Made by a program: the position numbers and the translations under genes
The notes under the pieces: model-generated
Database searches by the model: none
The model's input: the letters and a program-made list of their open reading frames with translations, nothing else
What the model was told of the DNA's origin: nothing
Assembly (NCBI GenBank): GCA_018417955.1
Contig: JACTVC010000054.1
Span: 1 to 64,000 of the forward strand
Length of the DNA: 64,000 nucleotides
Direction: 5' to 3'
DNA from: Laccaria trichodermophora
Lineage: Eukaryota > Basidiomycota > Agaricomycetes > Agaricales > Hydnangiaceae
Part shown: positions 21,649 through 32,820 of the stretch, one piece after another
Layout: every line of letters begins with the position of its first letter
How positions within the stretch are numbered: the stretch's first letter is position 1

Positions 21649-22274
21649 GGTACAAAATATTACACTCAACTTTATGACGTTTGAACATAACTTACTGGGG
21701 AGCGATTGGAATTAGGTGATTGTGAGCAACGGAAATTTTCTGGGCCGAGCCAAACAACGCGTCGACAACAGCAAGAGCGGATCTTCAACGTCAACCACCA
21801 CCGTTCAAATGTCCGAATCTATTCTTCAACATGCTCCCTCCTTTCTATGCCATCTTTTTCCAAAGTTCCGCTTAAAAGGGTCCCGACGGCGTTGTGAATT
21901 GCTGGCGAACCGAGTCGGACACGAGGCATTTTAGTCCTGCTACGGTCTGCATTTCAACATGTACAAGCTCTGTCGTTCGGTGAGTCATCCGTCGATGTTG
22001 GTTGACTTTCTTGACTGTTTCTTTTCTATTCCAAAGTTGTTGGAATAGAGTGTTTAGAAATTTGTCCCCTTGGTCAATATACGAGGAACAAGACCCATAG
22101 ATTCGACCCTGTGGCTACTCCGTAGTCCTCCGTTGAGGTAATCAGAAATTTCGTTTGACCCTTGCCGAACAAGCAACAGGCAACTTGCATGCATTCACCA
22201 CATGTTTATTGATATACAAAGACACCTCAAGCTGGCGGGTTTTACTTTCATTCAAGTCTTCATAGAAAATTACG
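21649..22274. other. Intergenic, nothing recognised
   Basis: No gene or repeat seen. Short frames at 21706-21934 have no motif. It contains the 3' flank of the lactonase and the upstream region of the next gene. Confidence 0.5.
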
Positions 22275-23670
22275 ATGACAGCTCATACATCCCTGCTGGA
22301 ACGTGATACTGCGGCTTTGCCGTCTTGTATGAAGCTTCCATACATCGGCGCAATTGTGGTAGGAGAGCACTGCTGGCCTGTCTGCTATGCATTCACTGAA
22401 TCTTTCTTTCCTGTAGGTCGAAGCCTTTTTATATGGTGCGAGTATTGTGTTCTCAATATTGGACCGAATTATGTATACATGACAGGGGTGTATCTTGTCT
22501 TATTTTACAATTGCTCCTACGTTCTTTTTGTCCGCAGGCATCGGAAACGTCAATGGCATCATCAAATTCTCGCTACGGTTATGTTTGGACTCTCCACCGC
22601 GCACTTGGGTCTGAATATCAAGTCGCTGTCCCACAGGTGTCCGTATCTTTCCTTGGCAAGATTCCTCCTTTACATAACGAGTAAGTGAGTACGCATCATT
22701 TATTGAAAATACTCCGGTGAATGAATGTCTGAAGCGCCATTTTATCTTCTTTCCTTGTAGCGCCTTTTCTGAACGCGCAGGTGTATGATACTCACGAAAA
22801 ACACAGATCTTCCGTTGTTCTTCTCTTTGGAACAACACGTGGCAGGTTATTTTCGCCCCTTGTGTTTGTCTATTCTGTTCATCAGGTCTGTAGTTTGTTT
22901 TTGGAAGAAACTATGGAACTATCTCACCCTGCGTTGCTCAGTCTATGGATACCTTTTTGCTGTTTCGGCCGTCACCCATCTGCCTGTGCGAGAGCGATTT
23001 CCCGTCTTTCTGTGGATGACATTCGGAATCGACTTATATGTCACTGTCTTGACTAGTATATCCAACCAAATTTCCGCGTGAAATCCTGAATGACCACAAC
23101 CATTATAGTGGGGCGTGTGTGGTGGATTACACGAAAAGCTGGCTTCATTTTGGGGACAAGGCTTCCAAGAAGGTACTATGCGGCCGTGTAAGGAAGAATT
23201 ATGTTGCCTGGCATAAACTTACATCTCTCGCAGGGTGGAGTCAGGAGCTCCCTACACAACTTGCGTCCTATTGTATGCGATGTTCTCATCAGCAGCGCCT
23301 CACAGTGATAGTCATCACATCCTCCATGGAGCGTTGGTGCAAGTTTCGGTGCGTTCCCTCTGGACTGTGTGAGCTCGATGGCTTATATATCCATTGTAAA
23401 AAGGGTATCGTTCACGCCCTTATTACTGTACACCTCTCGCTTGGGCACGGTGTCCAAGATGTTGAGACAACAGTGACGATGGCCCAGGTTGAGCAACTGG
23501 GATCGAGCACACCTGTTCTTGATACAGTTATCAGCACTGTTGGAAGTGGTCGTCCAATTTCTAATCAAACTTTACAGGCACCAGAAGACCGAGCTACACA
23601 AGATATTGAAAGTGTCCGAGTCGAGACTCGCGAAAAATCAGCGCAAGGAGAGGCGTTCGAGGTTTTGTGA
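22275..23670 (+). CDS. Agaricomycete multi-pass membrane protein, function unknown
   Basis: At least eight exons join in phase: MTAHTSLLERDTAALPSCMK, LPYIGAIV, VEAFLYGVYLVLFYNCSYVL, FVRRHRKRQWHHQILATVMF, GLSTAHLGLNIKSLSHRCPY, LSLARFLLYITSAFSERA, then DLPLFFSLE.., VVCFWKKLWNYLTLRCSVYG, YLFAVSAVTHLPVRERFPVF, LWMTFGIDLYVTVLTMGRVW, WITRKAGFILGTRLPRRYYA, AVESGAPYTTCVLLYAMFSS, ALVQVSGIVHALITVHLSLG, HGVQDVETTVTMAQVEQLGS and a hydrophilic tail ending SAQGEAFEVL. The spacing of about seven hydrophobic segments with VEAFLYGxY, VMFxLSTxH, VESGAxY and GIVxxLIxVxxSLG is typical of a large family of mushroom membrane proteins that resembles, but has not been shown to be, a GPCR. It looks complete. Confidence 0.8.
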
Positions 23671-24781
23671 CGTATCTACCTACTCTCATTGAGTGTCATG
23701 AATCTTAAAAATTAGTAACGTATTGATAACGACACAGACGTGACAATCTTCTTACTTTTCTACTTCTACAAGTATCGTTTGTTGGCAGCACAAGGTCACC
23801 CACCGTGTAATAGTTTTCTGCGTAACAAGTGATAGACATGTCATAGATGAAAGACTGCGGCAGGCGTTAAACTCTTCCCCTTGCAACTCCATTCAGCGTA
23901 CTAACTTGAATTTTTTTTTGGAAGAACTACAACAGTCCTCTGTGCGTAGACTTCAAGTTGGTATATTTACTTCCTTCCCTTTTGGGTCCTTGAAGTCTGA
24001 CCGCGCAAGTTCAACCCAATTTCCCTCCGTCAGTCACGACTTTCAATTACTGGGCCTGCTTGAAGACGTGGGAGAGCATCGGGATCGCGATATGGCCATC
24101 CTTGCTTTCAAGCGGTAGCTGCCTCCCGGGTATCGGCAAGTCGAGGAAACCAGATCCATCTTAGTCTCGTCAATAACATGTCCACCAGGCGCTCATCCAA
24201 GATTCCGAAGTGAACCGCGGGAATGACCGAGGTGGTCCATGAAGATATTGGCCCTTGCCTCCGAGGAAAAGAACGTCATCCATGCCAATAATAACGGCTT
24301 GTTGATCCCAACCAAGGATGGTGCAGAACGGGGGTGGGTGTTTGAAGTCCAGGGTTCAAGCTTGATGATACACTGGGTCTGTAGTCTTCCTTGACTTGAA
24401 GGTATGTTTGAAGCATAATAGCAAGACGATGTCGAATGAGATCAAATTCGGGCCGATATCCACGCCCGGTGGCTGGTGGTTTTCGCACAATTAGTGTAGC
24501 ATATAGATGCTTCGTGTAGATATGAGCTTCTCGGCGCTATTTGTTACCGAAATTGATTGATAGATTTCATGGTTGGCGCTTTTAGAGGTCTTTCAATACA
24601 ACATGTCAAGCTATGGCTATGCAAGCGTCTTTCTGTGACAATCCCTTTTGAATCTATATATATGAACGGATAGATAAGAACATAGGCAGGATGTGAAGGA
24701 TAAGAGGGGACACCAACTTGTTGTGAAGGATTCCGGCGCCCTGCCATCTATCTGCAGCACCAACCACTGAGAGAACACGCG
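23671..24781. other. Intergenic, nothing recognised
   Basis: About 1.1 kb without a motif-bearing frame, repeat or RNA gene that I can see. The longest frames are about 70 codons. Confidence 0.45.
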
Positions 24782-25835
24782 ATGGCATCATCCCAATCGC
24801 CCGATGAAGCACGTCCTGAAAATTTGACGACAGAATCCAAAGAACGAGCGGCGACACCCAAATCGCCCGACGAAGCGCTCCCAGAAACATTAACAACAGA
24901 ATCCAAAGAACAAGCGACAACGCCCAAATCGCTCGATGAAGCGCGCCAGGAAAAATTGACAACAGAATCCAAAGAAGAAGTGACGACATCCAAATCGCTC
25001 GACGAGGCACGATTGAAGACAGAACCCAAAGAGGGCGAGATAGCATCCACACCGCCGAACGAAGGTGCTCAACCAGAAGAGATTGCGACCAAAGAAACCA
25101 CCCCCAGCCGGCCGCACCTCTTCCACGGGACCCCAAGCGAAATGGAGACGCAGTACGTCAACATGCTGCTCGCAAAGGACAAGATCCACATGATCTACAA
25201 CGCACTTGCGGGGTTCTTCACGTGGATCCTTCTTGCGGGATTCATCTTGTTCCCGGGCACCTTCACGAGTTTGCAGAGTGCCAATTTGGGGTCAACGGGC
25301 GAGGAGGTGTTGGATGCCATTAAGCATGTCCCTTTGTAGGTGTATATGGGCCTTGGATATAGATTTGTAGACTGAGAGCCCTTTGTGATTGCCCTCAGAT
25401 ACATCATTGGGTGGGCGTGCTGTGGAATTGGCGCTTTTGGGATGCTGTGGCTTTGGTGGAGGTGGAGGAACAACTACATCTGGCTGGTGGACAGGATTTT
25501 CTTGTGGGTGGCTTGTGTATCCTGTGTTGTGTTGATCAATTCATGCTACCCTCCTTCTCAGACCAGGCTTCCTTAACTCCCTAGCAGGTGTCATATCGAC
25601 ACTTACCAATACGTTAGGAGTGCAGCACAGAACGTTTTCGACCAGTGCCAGGATAACACTCATCATCACTTCCTCGGTAACAGTAGCATGCGGGGTCTTG
25701 GTCGGTGCGTATAGCTTCTGGATGTTGAGACGGGTGAAGATGAAGCATGATAGGCACATTGGTATAATGCGAGTCGGAAAGTACGGTGAAGGGAAAATTG
25801 AGCAGATGAATGTTAATGGTGAGCAGGGAGTATAG
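24782..25835 (+). CDS. Four-TM membrane protein with repeated N-terminus (paralog 1)
   Basis: Three exons. Exon 1 encodes a hydrophilic, acidic N-terminal region of about 110 residues built from 22-residue repeats. It is followed by the conserved RPHLFHGTPSEMETQYVNML, LAKDKIHMIYNALAGFFTWI and LLAGFILFPGTFTSL. Exon 2 gives YIIGWACCGIGAFGMLWLWW, RWRNNYIWLVDRIFL and exon 3 PGFLNSLAGVISTLTNTLGV, ITLIITSSVTVACGVLVGAY, SFWMLRRVKMKHDRHIGI. Four membrane helices are evident, with a basic WRWRNNYIW loop. The second copy at 26633 has the same exon boundaries and about two-thirds identity. I know similar membrane proteins from many filamentous fungi but no function. The N-terminal repeats are specific to this copy. 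Confidence 0.85.
24797..25040 (+). repeat. In-frame 66-bp tandem repeat coding for 22-residue units
   Basis: Three full units and a partial fourth, beginning SPDEARPENLTTESKERAAT, SPDEALPETLTTESKEQATT, SLDEARQEKLTTESKEEVTT and SLDEARLKTEPKEGEI. The DNA period is 66 bp. The units are rich in Glu/Lys/Ser/Thr and probably unstructured. The paralog at 26633 has no such repeats. Confidence 0.85.
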
Positions 25836-26632
25836 CTTGGGAACCATGGCAGTGAACGCCGAGTCGAATCATAATTGTCACTATCAAAGGCTTATGTATT
25901 AGTTTGCGGACTTGGAATTGCTTTATACAACGTACCACCGCCTTTTGTTCACCTTGCTGTACTGAAGGAAGAACATCGAAGTTGATCACAAGCAAACATT
26001 TTTCAATTTCCGTTCCAACACCAAAGTTAATCATCAACATTACGCCCAATCTTCGCGCGTCCCAAGGATCGGTCGTGAATGACCAGCTTGGCTGGTTCAC
26101 GGTTATCCAACCTGTGGCCCGTCGTCGAGTAAGTCGTGGACGTCCAGCTTGGTGGCTTGGTAGGCCACTGATATCCAGCCCAACAAGGAATGCAGTAGGG
26201 GAAAGTGTCGTGTCCAAGTATGCTGGAATCGAGACAAGGCAGGGCAGCAAGCCAGTGAGTGGGCTTTCGATCATTGATATTGCACCGTTATCAACGCCAA
26301 CTGTACTCGAAGCCATCCAATCGATAGCATTCATAGATAACTTGAGTGATTAGTGAATGTTGCTGATATACGATCCAGCATGCGTCGTCGGAGCCTGAAA
26401 TCGTGATGCCACGCGGATGGGCATGCAGGACACATGGCCTCAGAAGGCCTCTTGAACATGATATAAATGGGGCAGAGGGAGGCAGAGGGGAGTAGAGGCC
26501 GCGAGTGATAATAATAAGAGAACCCGGCTGGGAAATATCACATCTTCATCATCTGGTCGTGAGGGTTCCTCGAATTCGCCAAGACCACCACTCAAACTTG
26601 AACTCCATCCTCACGAAGAGACACATACACAG
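25836..26632. other. Spacer between tandem paralogs
   Basis: Both strands are open for about 450-520 bp (minus 25813-26334, plus 25904-26353), but neither translation has a motif that I recognise. The right end (about 26500-26632) is the likely promoter of paralog 2. Confidence 0.4.
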
Positions 26633-27381
26633 ATGACATCCAACGCAAAGACCTCTCCTCCCAAACCCTCCAACGACCGACCGCACCTAATCCACGCAAC
26701 CCCAACCCAAATGGACACACAATACGTCAACATGCTCCTAGCACTCGACAGCATCCCACGGCTGCACAACATCCTAGCTGGGTTCTTCACTTGGATCCTC
26801 TTGGCGGGGTTCGTGTTGTTTCCTGGTACGTTTACCAGTTTGCAGAATGCGAATGTAACGGCGGCTGGGGGGGAGGTGGGAAAGAAGGTGTTGGGTGCGG
26901 TTGCGCATGTTCCGCTGTGAGTTTTTTCTTTTGTGTTGGGATGGAGCTGATTATGGTTGAGGGCGCAGGTTCGTGATTGCGTGGATATGTTGTGGGATTG
27001 GGACGATTGGGATGATATGGCTTTGGTGGAGGTGGAGGAATAATTATATCTGGATTCTGAACCGGATATTCCTGTGCGTTGTCTTGCCATGCCCTTTCTT
27101 TCATGCCCATCGAGACTGACGCGTTAATTAGACCGGGCCTACTCAACTCCCTCGCAGGCATAATATCAACCCTCGCCAACGCGCTCGGCGCACAACACGG
27201 CACGTTTTCACGTACAGCGAGGGTGACCATCTCCGTTACATCAGTCGTAGCCTTTGTCTGTGGGGTATTGGTCCTGGTGTATAGTTTGTGGGTCCTGAGG
27301 AGGGTCAAGGCGAAGCATGATAGGGAAGTAGGGATAGAGCGGGCTGGGAAACATGGTGAAGGGAGGGTGGACAAAGTCTAA
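26633..27381 (+). CDS. Four-TM membrane protein (paralog 2)
   Basis: Three exons with the same layout as the gene at 24782. MTSNAKTSPPKPSNDRPHLI leads into HATPTQMDTQYVNMLLALDS, HNILAGFFTWILLAGFVLFP, then FVIAWICCGIGTIGMIWLWW, RWRNNYIWILNRIFL, then PGLLNSLAGIISTLANALGA, VTISVTSVVAFVCGVLVLVY and SLWVLRRVKAKHDREVGIER. Introns lie at about 26918-26968 and 27074-27131, at positions homologous to those of paralog 1, so the pair arose by tandem duplication of a whole gene. The N-terminus is short, without the 22-residue repeats, and is probably the ancestral form. Four membrane spans; function unknown. Confidence 0.85.
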
Positions 27382-27526
27382 ACGAATTATTTACATTATT
27401 TACTTACGCGACATGCGGACTTTTAAATTTAAATTTCTGTTCTACGTGACACGTGACACAGCTACCTTTTCTCGTTCTCGTCTCGCTGTCCTTCGTTGCA
27501 CCTTCGCGTTAGGCGTATTCATAAAG

Positions 27527-28717
27527 ATGCGCGACGGCGGGGTGTTTTCTATCCGTCGGGCATTGCCTCGCATGGTACGTACGCACTCCCTTACATCTCT
27601 CTCCACAACAAGCTCACCTCTTTCCGCGCTGTAGAGCTGGTCCCCAAAAAACCTATTCAACCTCTGGCACCGCACCATAGGACCCAAATCCGAGGAAATC
27701 ACATTCAAACTCACAACCGGTGAAACCCTCTTCCAACAACGCTGGAGGTCCAAAGCAGCTGTAAGAGCGTACCACGGGGATTACATTCCCGAAAAGGTGT
27801 TCAAGCGTTGGTACCTCCCCGAGACTATTCCAGACGTACGGCCCCGTCGGAAGATTCTGTCCGGAGATGATAAGGCTTCTTTGGAAGAGTTTGCGAGACG
27901 ACGGAAGAAGGAGAAGGATCTGGAGGAGGAGATGGAGAAGAAGGGGATGGCTCCTGTTGGGAGTTTGATGTTCTCAGAGGTGGAGAGACGGATTGACGTT
28001 TTTATTTTTCGGTGTTGCTTTGCGCATAGTATTTATGAGGCTAGGAGGTTGGTCATTCATGGGAATGTGTTGCTTAACGGGAAGAAGGTTCGTTTCTTCC
28101 CTCTTTATTCCGATACGTTGGAACTGAAGATTTTTATTTTATTTTAGCACAGTAACGCAAACACCCGCTTAGCACCAGGCGACATGGTCTCCGTCGACCC
28201 TTCCGCCATCCGCTTCTTCAAACCTCCCCACGGCGAGTACGACGACGTCATTGGGACCGTCGCAGCAAGCAAAGTGGCTGCAAAAGAAGGGACCGCCGTA
28301 GAGCCGCCACAAGGGGACAGCAAACCGGTCGAATCACTCACCCCATTCCACCTGCCCACCTACGCCTCACCCTGGCTGTTCATCCCCGCGTACATCGAGC
28401 TATCCTTCCCCACCTGTTCAGCCATATACGTCCGCCACCCCACCGCGCGCCCCGGCTACTCTGAGATCCCCACTCCGTACGACGCAGACGGCGCGTTGGT
28501 GCGGTATGCATGGGAATGGTACGTGCAGCGGAGACCACGACTGAGGACGGCGAGTCAGCTGTCGAGGATGCCGGAGGATAGGGCGTTAGCGATGAGGGAG
28601 GACGTTGAAGATGGACGCAGGCATCTCAAGTTGGATATTGGCCGGCTTGAGAGGGTTTCTAGGATGAAAACCAAATCCAAAAAGAAAGCGGCTGGTCCTA
28701 GATCTAGACGTGCGTAG
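27527..28717 (+). CDS. NAM9: Mitochondrial small-subunit ribosomal protein uS4m
   Basis: Three exons. MRDGGVFSIRRALPRM (start 27527) is joined across a short intron (about 27575-27632) to SWSPKNLFNLWHRTIGPKSE. The central exon has the S4 core FSEVERRIDVFIFRCCFAHS, IYEARRLVIHGNVLLNGKK, the alpha-L RNA-binding motif. Next come NTRLAPGDMVSVDPSAIRFF and a C-terminal extension (SPWLFIPAYIELSFPTCSAI, YVRHPTARPGYSEIPTPYDA) that is typical of fungal Nam9. The basic N-terminus fits a mitochondrial targeting sequence. uS4m binds 15S/12S-type rRNA early in assembly of the mitoribosome small subunit. Length (about 350 residues) and order of motifs are as expected. The gene is followed 150 bp downstream by the SPT small subunit. 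Confidence 0.92.
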
Positions 28718-28866
28718 TAGTGAATATAATTAGCCGTGAGAAATTTGATCTTCGTTGAAGCTGATCGAGTTGTGAGTCGTGACGAAACGCGCAGCGGGCC
28801 CAGGGCTGGCTTCAGGTTAAATACACATACCCTCAAAAAATACCCCCTACCCGGATACCAAAAATC

Positions 28867-29310
28867 ATGTCGACTGTAACCGTCCCAGACTGCCTTCCAA
28901 CTCCACGACCAGACCACCGCTCAACCAGGCGCCCCTCCTCCAAGCTTGGCGTCTTTCTCTGGCGCAGGAGGATGTGGTTCGAGTCGACATTTGTCCTATC
29001 TATGCTAGAGCCATGGGAGAAGTTTTTAATGCGTTAGTTATCCCTTCTAGCTCCTTCCGCCTCATAGTCAACGTTCGCTGACCCAATAACCCCCTTTCCA
29101 ACAGTAACGATATTTACTGTCCTCTTCATCCTGGTCGTCACAGGCCTATTCAAGTACCTCCCCCACCACCTCGTCATCATGCGCGGGAGGGCGATGTATT
29201 ACCTATGGGGCCAAGAAGGCGACGAGCGTATCCTGTGGCAGTGGCTTGGCCTTGCTTCGGGGGATATGGGCAAAGATCTTTATACGGGTGGATTGTTGGG
29301 GGAGTTGTAG
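28867..29310 (+). CDS. Small subunit of serine palmitoyltransferase (ssSPT-like)
   Basis: Two exons. The first ends KLGVFLWRRRMWFESTFVLS, MLEPWEKFLM; an intron (about 29032-29104) joins TIFTVLFILVVTGLFKYLPH, HLVIMRGRAMYYLWGQEGDE. The block LEPWEKxxxxTIFxxLFI..GLFxYLPxHL is the signature of the ssSPT family. Its human members (SPTSSA/B) have MLEPWER and MPQHI in the same places. The protein would sit in the ER membrane, bind the Lcb1/Lcb2 catalytic dimer and raise its activity, the first step of sphingolipid synthesis. At about 120 residues it is longer than the animal subunits, with a basic N-terminal extension and about 45 residues after the core. The family call rests on this short motif. 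Confidence 0.85.
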
Positions 29311-29788
29311 GCCGCTGGTGAGTGTTTGCTCTCCTGCGTTGTATGTAGAGTCATTCTAATTGGCGAGCAATCGTTCCAGGTTGTAAAATTTAGCTTTTTA
29401 AGATGTTTTTGATGTTTCGTTTCTCCCCGCTTCCCCTTTGCATGGACATCGTATACTTACGCATACCCTCGTCAATAATAATAATATCATGTATGGCACC
29501 TCTCGATGATGTTGTGGCGGGCTCTCGCCCTATCATTGTGCTTCCCCCTGGGGCCTGGAGCTGAAGCGCTGAAGGCTTCAAAGCTTCATGGTTTGGTACT
29601 AGTACTAACATTCCCATTGGATCTGACACCTCAGGTGGGTCATGACAACATTTTAAGCTTCGATCTGCGGCAATCTGGGCCTTCGGGCCGTCTTCTTGTG
29701 CCATTCATGGATCCTACCCTGAATCAGCTGTTCGAAGTGTCAAACGACATTTCGACCTTACTCCCACTAGTATGTAAAGTCTGGTGCA
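29311..29788. other. Intergenic, nothing recognised
   Basis: 3' flank of the SPT subunit gene and upstream region of the transporter. Open frames on both strands at 29390-29850 overlap each other and have no motif. Confidence 0.5.
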
Positions 29789-31899
29789 ATGAGCTACTCT
29801 TCGTATCTTCCCTTGCCCGTAGTGGATCCCGACACACCAGCGGATGCTGAGATGGATACCGTCACCAGCGTTGATCGAGTCCCTGGATCCCAAATCAACC
29901 GTGACGAAGACATAGACCAAAAATCGACGAACAGCATCGTTCGCGTGGATGACGCGGTGTCTGGCTTGGTCAGGTTCCGCGCTAGGTGAATATCTTGTTG
30001 AATTTCTTCAAATTTGGCGTCTGCGTATTGAAATCTATCCCAGTTACCATGGCGCACTGTTCTTCAATCTGTCGGCGTTTCTTATCCCGGCTGTCTACGG
30101 CACACTCTCAAAGATGTGGATCGCCAACATTGATGCGTCACTGGTCTCTACAACAGATGCTTTTACTTGTAAGTTTAAGGTTTTTGGTTGCTCAGGCGTT
30201 GTGACTTGACCTATTTTCCGTTAGATTTTTCCTGCATTATCGAGGTTCTGAATGAAGGATTGCCCAGAGCTGCTTGGTGCGATATTATTTCAGTTGAAAT
30301 GTATAAAATATTCATCCAATCCTCAAGGTCGACTATTGGGAGTGGAGATATGACGAAAGACACAACCGAAGAGCTGTTACATCGCCTCTCTTTGACATAT
30401 ACCCTCATTTCCATCCAATCTATCCTTGGCTTCCTCCTTTCCGTCATTTTTCTCTTCGCTGCTCCAGGTTTTGTCGGAGCCTTCGTGCCTGGCAAGGTTC
30501 GTGCAACGTCGGTCAAGTATATCCGAATCCTGGCCTTCGATTCACTGGCAAGCACTCTGAACACGGCTGTCAGTCTGGGCACACGAGCGCTTGACAAACC
30601 GGAGTAAGTCAATTTTCCTTTGAAATCATCATCCCCCTGGTGACCCGTTCTTGGTCCAGTGTACCGCTCTTGATGTCTTCCGTGCAAACTTTGATACAGA
30701 TATTTCTCGAGCTTGCGCTAGTCTCGACTGTACATGTCAAAGGTTTCACTCCCAGTATCCATACAGTCGCCACCATCAAACTTGTTTGCGAGTACGCATT
30801 TTATTGACTTAACAAGTACGACATTCTTCACCACCTTTAATATCTTTTAGCTTCACTGGTGCAGTGGTTGGTCTGCTCTACTTCCTATACCTTTCCCGAA
30901 AGGCCACCGCCCATATGGACGCGAAGCGTCTCACCTGGTTCTCTTACGCGTCCCTTAAGGAGCTCATCTTGCCAGGACGATGGACGTTCACAGAAAGTGC
31001 AATTAGAAATGCGATATAGTAAGTGACTATTGCGCCTCGATTTCGTCACTTAAAATGATGTCCGTAGCTTATGGCAAATCCACGGTGTCGTTTCGATGGG
31101 ACAAGCTTACGCGACAGCGTGGGGTGTTTTCAACACAATTCGTTGGGGTCTCATCATGGTTCCTGTCAACGCCCTTGAAGCTACTTCAAATGCCTTCGTC
31201 GGCCACCGTTGGGGTATCTATCAGAGATCCACACACACCCCGTCTTCGCGTGCTTCGTGGTCAGATATAAGATGTGAATATATTCCATATTATTTTTTGG
31301 CAGATGTTCCTTAATAGATTTTAATAGTTATCTTGGCTCCCGCCATTCGATCAGTCCTTATTGTTCTCCTTGTTGAGGGCCCGATGTGTGTTGCCCTTTC
31401 TGTCCGCGGGGCTGGACCGTTTGCGCGCTACCTCTCAAATTCGGATGAGGTCGCGGAAATTACAGCTATGATGTGGAGAAGCATCGACTGGTGCTATATC
31501 GCGTACGGGGTATCAACTCAGCTTGCCACAGTTTTACTCGCCACAGAGACAAGATGGTATTTTGCTACTTTGTCGTCGTTGACAGGCTCACAAATTTTTT
31601 TGTAATAGGTATCTGTATCAATCATTGGTCTCGAACATCTTCTATGCTCTTCCTTGGGCAATCGCACTGCCTAGAATCGGCATAACCCCCGATACAGCCT
31701 GGACATACCATAAATGGGTCTTGTGAGTGTCCAGCGTTTCGTGCTTCAACTCCAATTCACGCATTTCTTTGGTAGTGGTGGGAGCCTCGTTGTTAGTCTT
31801 GGAATCATAATTGTGGTGGATGGAATATGGGTGGTTCGGCTTCATGGATGGCGGTTTTTGAAGTCCAGCTCCCTCATATCAGCTGGAAGGCAGAGTTAG
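29789..31899 (+). CDS. MATE-like multi-pass transporter
   Basis: Start [20 protein letters not shown] at 29789, followed by an acidic cytosolic N-terminus. Membrane exons then read [251 protein letters not shown] and, after a last intron, [20 protein letters not shown]. The T(R)ALDKPDVPL and MVPVxALEATSxxFVGHxWG motifs belong to a fungal branch of the MATE (multidrug and toxin extrusion) superfamily. Substrate unknown. The gene has about eight introns, and the short exon before 31330 is the least certain. Confidence 0.8.
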
Positions 31900-32119
31900 A
31901 CGCGATATAACATACTCTTTACCCCTTTACCCGCTCCTTCTGCCCTGTTTCTCGTTGTACAACCTATTCCCTTCGCCTCTTGATTCTAAATCATCGTATA
32001 ATGATCCATAAATTGGAGAAGTAACTTTTAGCCGATTTTTTTGGAGGCAATTTCTATCCAACAATAGTCCGGCGTGTAACAGGGGCATCTCTATCCTCGC
32101 CTTGTGTCAGCAATGATCA

Positions 32120-32428
32120 ATGACCGCCGACATGGACACCATATCCTCAAATTCAGCAAAGTGGCAAAGCTTACACACAATGCAGGCAGCGTCACTTCCC
32201 GGACCTGCGGTCTACTTCCCGTCTCTGTGGTCTCTCACGATTAGCGATTCATGGTTCGACAGGACACACGCCGATTTCATCGCTTTGAAAGACTGCCTGA
32301 TGGAACGATTTAAAAAGAAGGTGAAAATCCGCTCGCTGAAGCTTTATGACTGCTATTGTCTGTCGAAAGAGTGCATCAAAGAGTTTGAGGAAATCGTCGT
32401 CAATGTTGCATACACCATAAGGCAATGA
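32120..32428 (+). pseudogene. C-terminal remnant of an F-box/LRR-type protein
   Basis: The frame reads PGPAVYFPSLWSLTISDSWF, then DRTHADFIALKDCLMERFKK, KVKIRSLKLYDCYCLSKECI and ends EEIVVNVAYTIRQ. The LKDCLMERxxxxxxIRxLxLxDCxxLSxxxxxxxxEIVV pattern is the usual C-terminus of mushroom F-box proteins. The N-terminal F-box and leucine-rich repeats are absent from the 220 bp upstream and from the flanking transporter gene. With only about 100 codons left it is most likely a gene relic, though I cannot exclude a small expressed protein. Confidence 0.5.
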
Positions 32429-32820
32429 GATTTTTCCGAGTTCGAGTCGTCCTAGGTCCGTTTGGTAATTGACCTCTAGTACATAGGTTATCGTGTCGAT
32501 ATTTCAGCGGTCTATACATACAAATAGCTTGTTACCACATAGGCTTTCTTCCGCCTCCCTATGTTACTCAGGAATCCTTCCCTGGAGAATCTGAAAATCA
32601 GATTCTCGTGAACGCCTTCGAGAATCTTTCCTTCACATCAGATCACTGCACTTTATATATGCAAATTCGAAGCATCCTGAAAGCTGCGAACATATACATG
32701 ATACCCACCTCCTACAATCAAGTACATATACAACTACACACACAGTTGATTCTTCTGCTCTACATATGTACAAGTTAACGTACATCTTGCCAATAACATA
32801 CGTATACATAAGTTTCAAAA
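32429..32820. other. Intergenic, nothing recognised
   Basis: An AT-rich stretch between the F-box relic and the 3' end of the ferric reductase gene (minus strand). Part of it is probably the reductase 3' UTR. Confidence 0.45.
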
